Positions 5,164 to 5,988 of a stretch of 5,988 nt of DNA are shown in pieces. How positions within the stretch are numbered: the stretch's first letter is position 1; each line of letters opens with the position of its first letter. The position numbers were made by a program, and so were the translations under genes. The stretch lies in assembly GCA_045222795.1 (NCBI GenBank), contig JBGUZF010000068.1, positions 1-5,988 of the forward strand. Direction: 5' to 3'. Under the pieces are notes generated by a model that saw nothing but the letters and a program-made list of their open reading frames with translations, did no database searches and was not told the DNA's origin. The stretch is from Colimorpha sp045222795. Lineage in GTDB: Bacteria; Bacteroidota; Bacteroidia; Bacteroidales; P3.

Positions 5164-5988
5164 GAATACTGATAATCCGCTACAAGAAGACCCTCGGCGT
5201 ACCCGAAGGCGGCGAGCAGGGCAGTGAGAAGAACCTCACCGTGCTTCGGCAGATTGCAGGCAAGGAGAACGTCGACACCTATTTCATCCACGACGAGGCT
5301 CACCGCCGCACTCCGCTGGAATACCTGCAAGGTATCCTCTATATGCCCTTCGGATACTACTTCGGCCTCACGCCCAAACGTGTCCGCGAGATTGTGCGTA
5401 TGGCCCAGGCCTACGACGTTGTCTTCGTCGACCGCTCCGTCTTCGGCATCGTCGCCAAACGGCTCAAAGAAACGGGCTACCGTGGCCACGTCGTTGCTTT
5501 CTTCCACAACGTCGAAGTGGTCTACTTCTCCGCCAAATACTCGAAATTTCACTTTTCACTTTTCACTTTTCACTTCTCTCTTAATCCCATGCGCTGGCTC
5601 GTGGTCCCTTGTGCCGACCGCAACGACCGCTGGAGCTGCCGCTATGCCGACCGCACCATAGCCCTCTCCCACCGCGACGACGACGAGCTCTTCCGTCGCT
5701 ACCACCGCCGCGCCGACGTCCTCATCCCAGTCGCCTTCGTCGACCGCTGCAAACCTCCATTTGACAACTGCCAACTCACTTCGGTTCCTCCGAAATGCAT
5801 GTTCCTCGGGGCCTACTTCCCCGCAAATGTCGAGGGCATCGAGTGGTTCGTCCGCAACGTACTGCCGCATGTCGACATACGCATGCAGATTGTCGGCAAA
5901 GGAATGGAAAAATTGAAAGATGCCGACTGGATGCGTCCGGACATCGAGGTGCTCTCCAACGTGCCCAATCTCGACCCGCTATTCGAGG
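5160..5988 (+). CDS. glycosyltransferase, GT-B fold (3' end outside window)
   Basis: The reading frame stays open from ATG 5160 to the window edge, giving 276 residues of a partial protein. It looks like a GT4-type glycosyltransferase that moves a sugar from a nucleotide donor onto a surface glycan or lipid acceptor; donor and acceptor cannot be told. The N-terminal half has a glycine-rich loop after the first strand (GVPEGGEQGSEKN, 13-25), VVFVDRSVFG (87-96), VVAFFHNVE (111-119) and a SHRD segment (170-173). The second Rossmann half begins at MFLGAYF, followed by EGIEWFVRNVLP (225-236) and IVGKGME (244-250), as in Glyco_trans_1-type proteins. The remaining donor-binding part lies beyond the window. 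A heptad repeat inserts FHFSLFTFHFSL (130-141) just after the FFHNVE block, where I would expect a short helical linker, and a weaker repeat encodes FDNCQLT near 201-207. It is coupled to yfhO by a 4-bp overlap. Glycan assembly is the likely role; the pathway is unknown. Confidence 0.85.
   Translation, partial: MRILIIRYKKTLGVPEGGEQGSEKNLTVLRQIAGKENVDTYFIHDEAHRRTPLEYLQGILYMPFGYYFGLTPKRVREIVRMAQAYDVVFVDRSVFGIVAKRLKETGYRGHVVAFFHNVEVVYFSAKYSKFHFSLFTFHFSLNPMRWLVVPCADRNDRWSCRYADRTIALSHRDDDELFRRYHRRADVLIPVAFVDRCKPPFDNCQLTSVPPKCMFLGAYFPANVEGIEWFVRNVLPHVDIRMQIVGKGMEKLKDADWMRPDIEVLSNVPNLDPLFE
5546..5580 (+). repeat. heptanucleotide repeat tract inside the glycosyltransferase gene
   Basis: Heptamers are ATTTCAC (5546-5552), TTTTCAC (5553-5559), TTTTCAC (5560-5566), TTTTCAC (5567-5573) and the degenerate TTCTCTC (5574-5580). 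TTTTCAC also occurs, on the opposite strand, in the pgpH-yfhO junction tract. Here the tract encodes FHFSLFTFHFSL without a stop; in the reverse orientation (GTGAAAA) three adjacent units would put TGA in every frame. Confidence 0.9.
5761..5774 (+). repeat. degenerate heptad pair in the glycosyltransferase gene
   Basis: TTGACAA (5761-5767) and CTGCCAA (5768-5774) are adjacent, and the second fits YTNYCMM exactly. They encode part of FDNCQLT in a linker before the MFLGAYF strand. With two imperfect units the call rests mostly on resemblance to the stronger tracts nearby. Confidence 0.35.

Noticed and set aside
5224..5661. Open + strand frame of 145 codons overlapping the glycosyltransferase
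   Set aside because: The frame starting at 5160 has the ATGA overlap and glycosyltransferase motifs and stays open to the window edge. The shadow protein is S, T, R and P rich without domain signs.
378..5774. CRISPR array or direct-repeat array
   Set aside because: The repeats are 7 bp with no spacers and lie in separate coding tracts, so they do not have the repeat-spacer layout of CRISPR.

Overview
The window looks like chromosomal DNA from a member of the Bacteroidota, most likely the order Bacteroidales. Three things point there. A TATCTTTG motif matches the Bacteroides-type -7 promoter consensus TAnnTTTG. Gene starts are preceded by A-rich leaders rather than well-placed Shine-Dalgarno sites. 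The protein families present (a short NUDIX protein, a PgpH-type 7TM-HD protein, a long YfhO protein and a GT-B glycosyltransferase) read like their Bacteroidales versions. Coding regions are GC-rich (GGC, CGC, GAC and CTC codons dominate) and intergenic DNA is AT-rich. I cannot name a genus.

Layout: 1-21 may be the last codons of an upstream + strand gene. 22-140 is AT-rich and holds a 9-bp repeat, a small GC hairpin and an 11-bp inverted repeat. 141-614 is a NUDIX hydrolase whose stop codon lies in the loop of an intrinsic terminator (hairpin plus T-tract, 598-635). A -7 promoter element (638-645) follows at once and opens a second transcription unit on the + strand. That unit contains a PgpH-like membrane HD phosphodiesterase (666-2645), a YfhO-family membrane protein (2671-5163) and the first 276 codons of a glycosyltransferase (5160 to the window end). 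The first two are separated by 25 bp and the last two overlap by 4 bp. The unit probably links cyclic-di-AMP turnover, or an envelope signal, with cell-surface glycan assembly. That functional link is inference.

The most unusual structure is a family of short heptanucleotide repeats. Five clear tracts and one degenerate tract fit a shared 7-bp pattern, YTNYCMM, in one orientation or the other. Every one of the four genes carries at least one tract, and one fills the pgpH-yfhO junction, supplying the pgpH stop codon and the yfhO leader. Their unit sequences differ but their period and base pattern do not. Within genes they appear only in stop-free form and insert short odd peptides into otherwise recognisable domains. 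I found no RNA gene, CRISPR array, insertion sequence or transposase.
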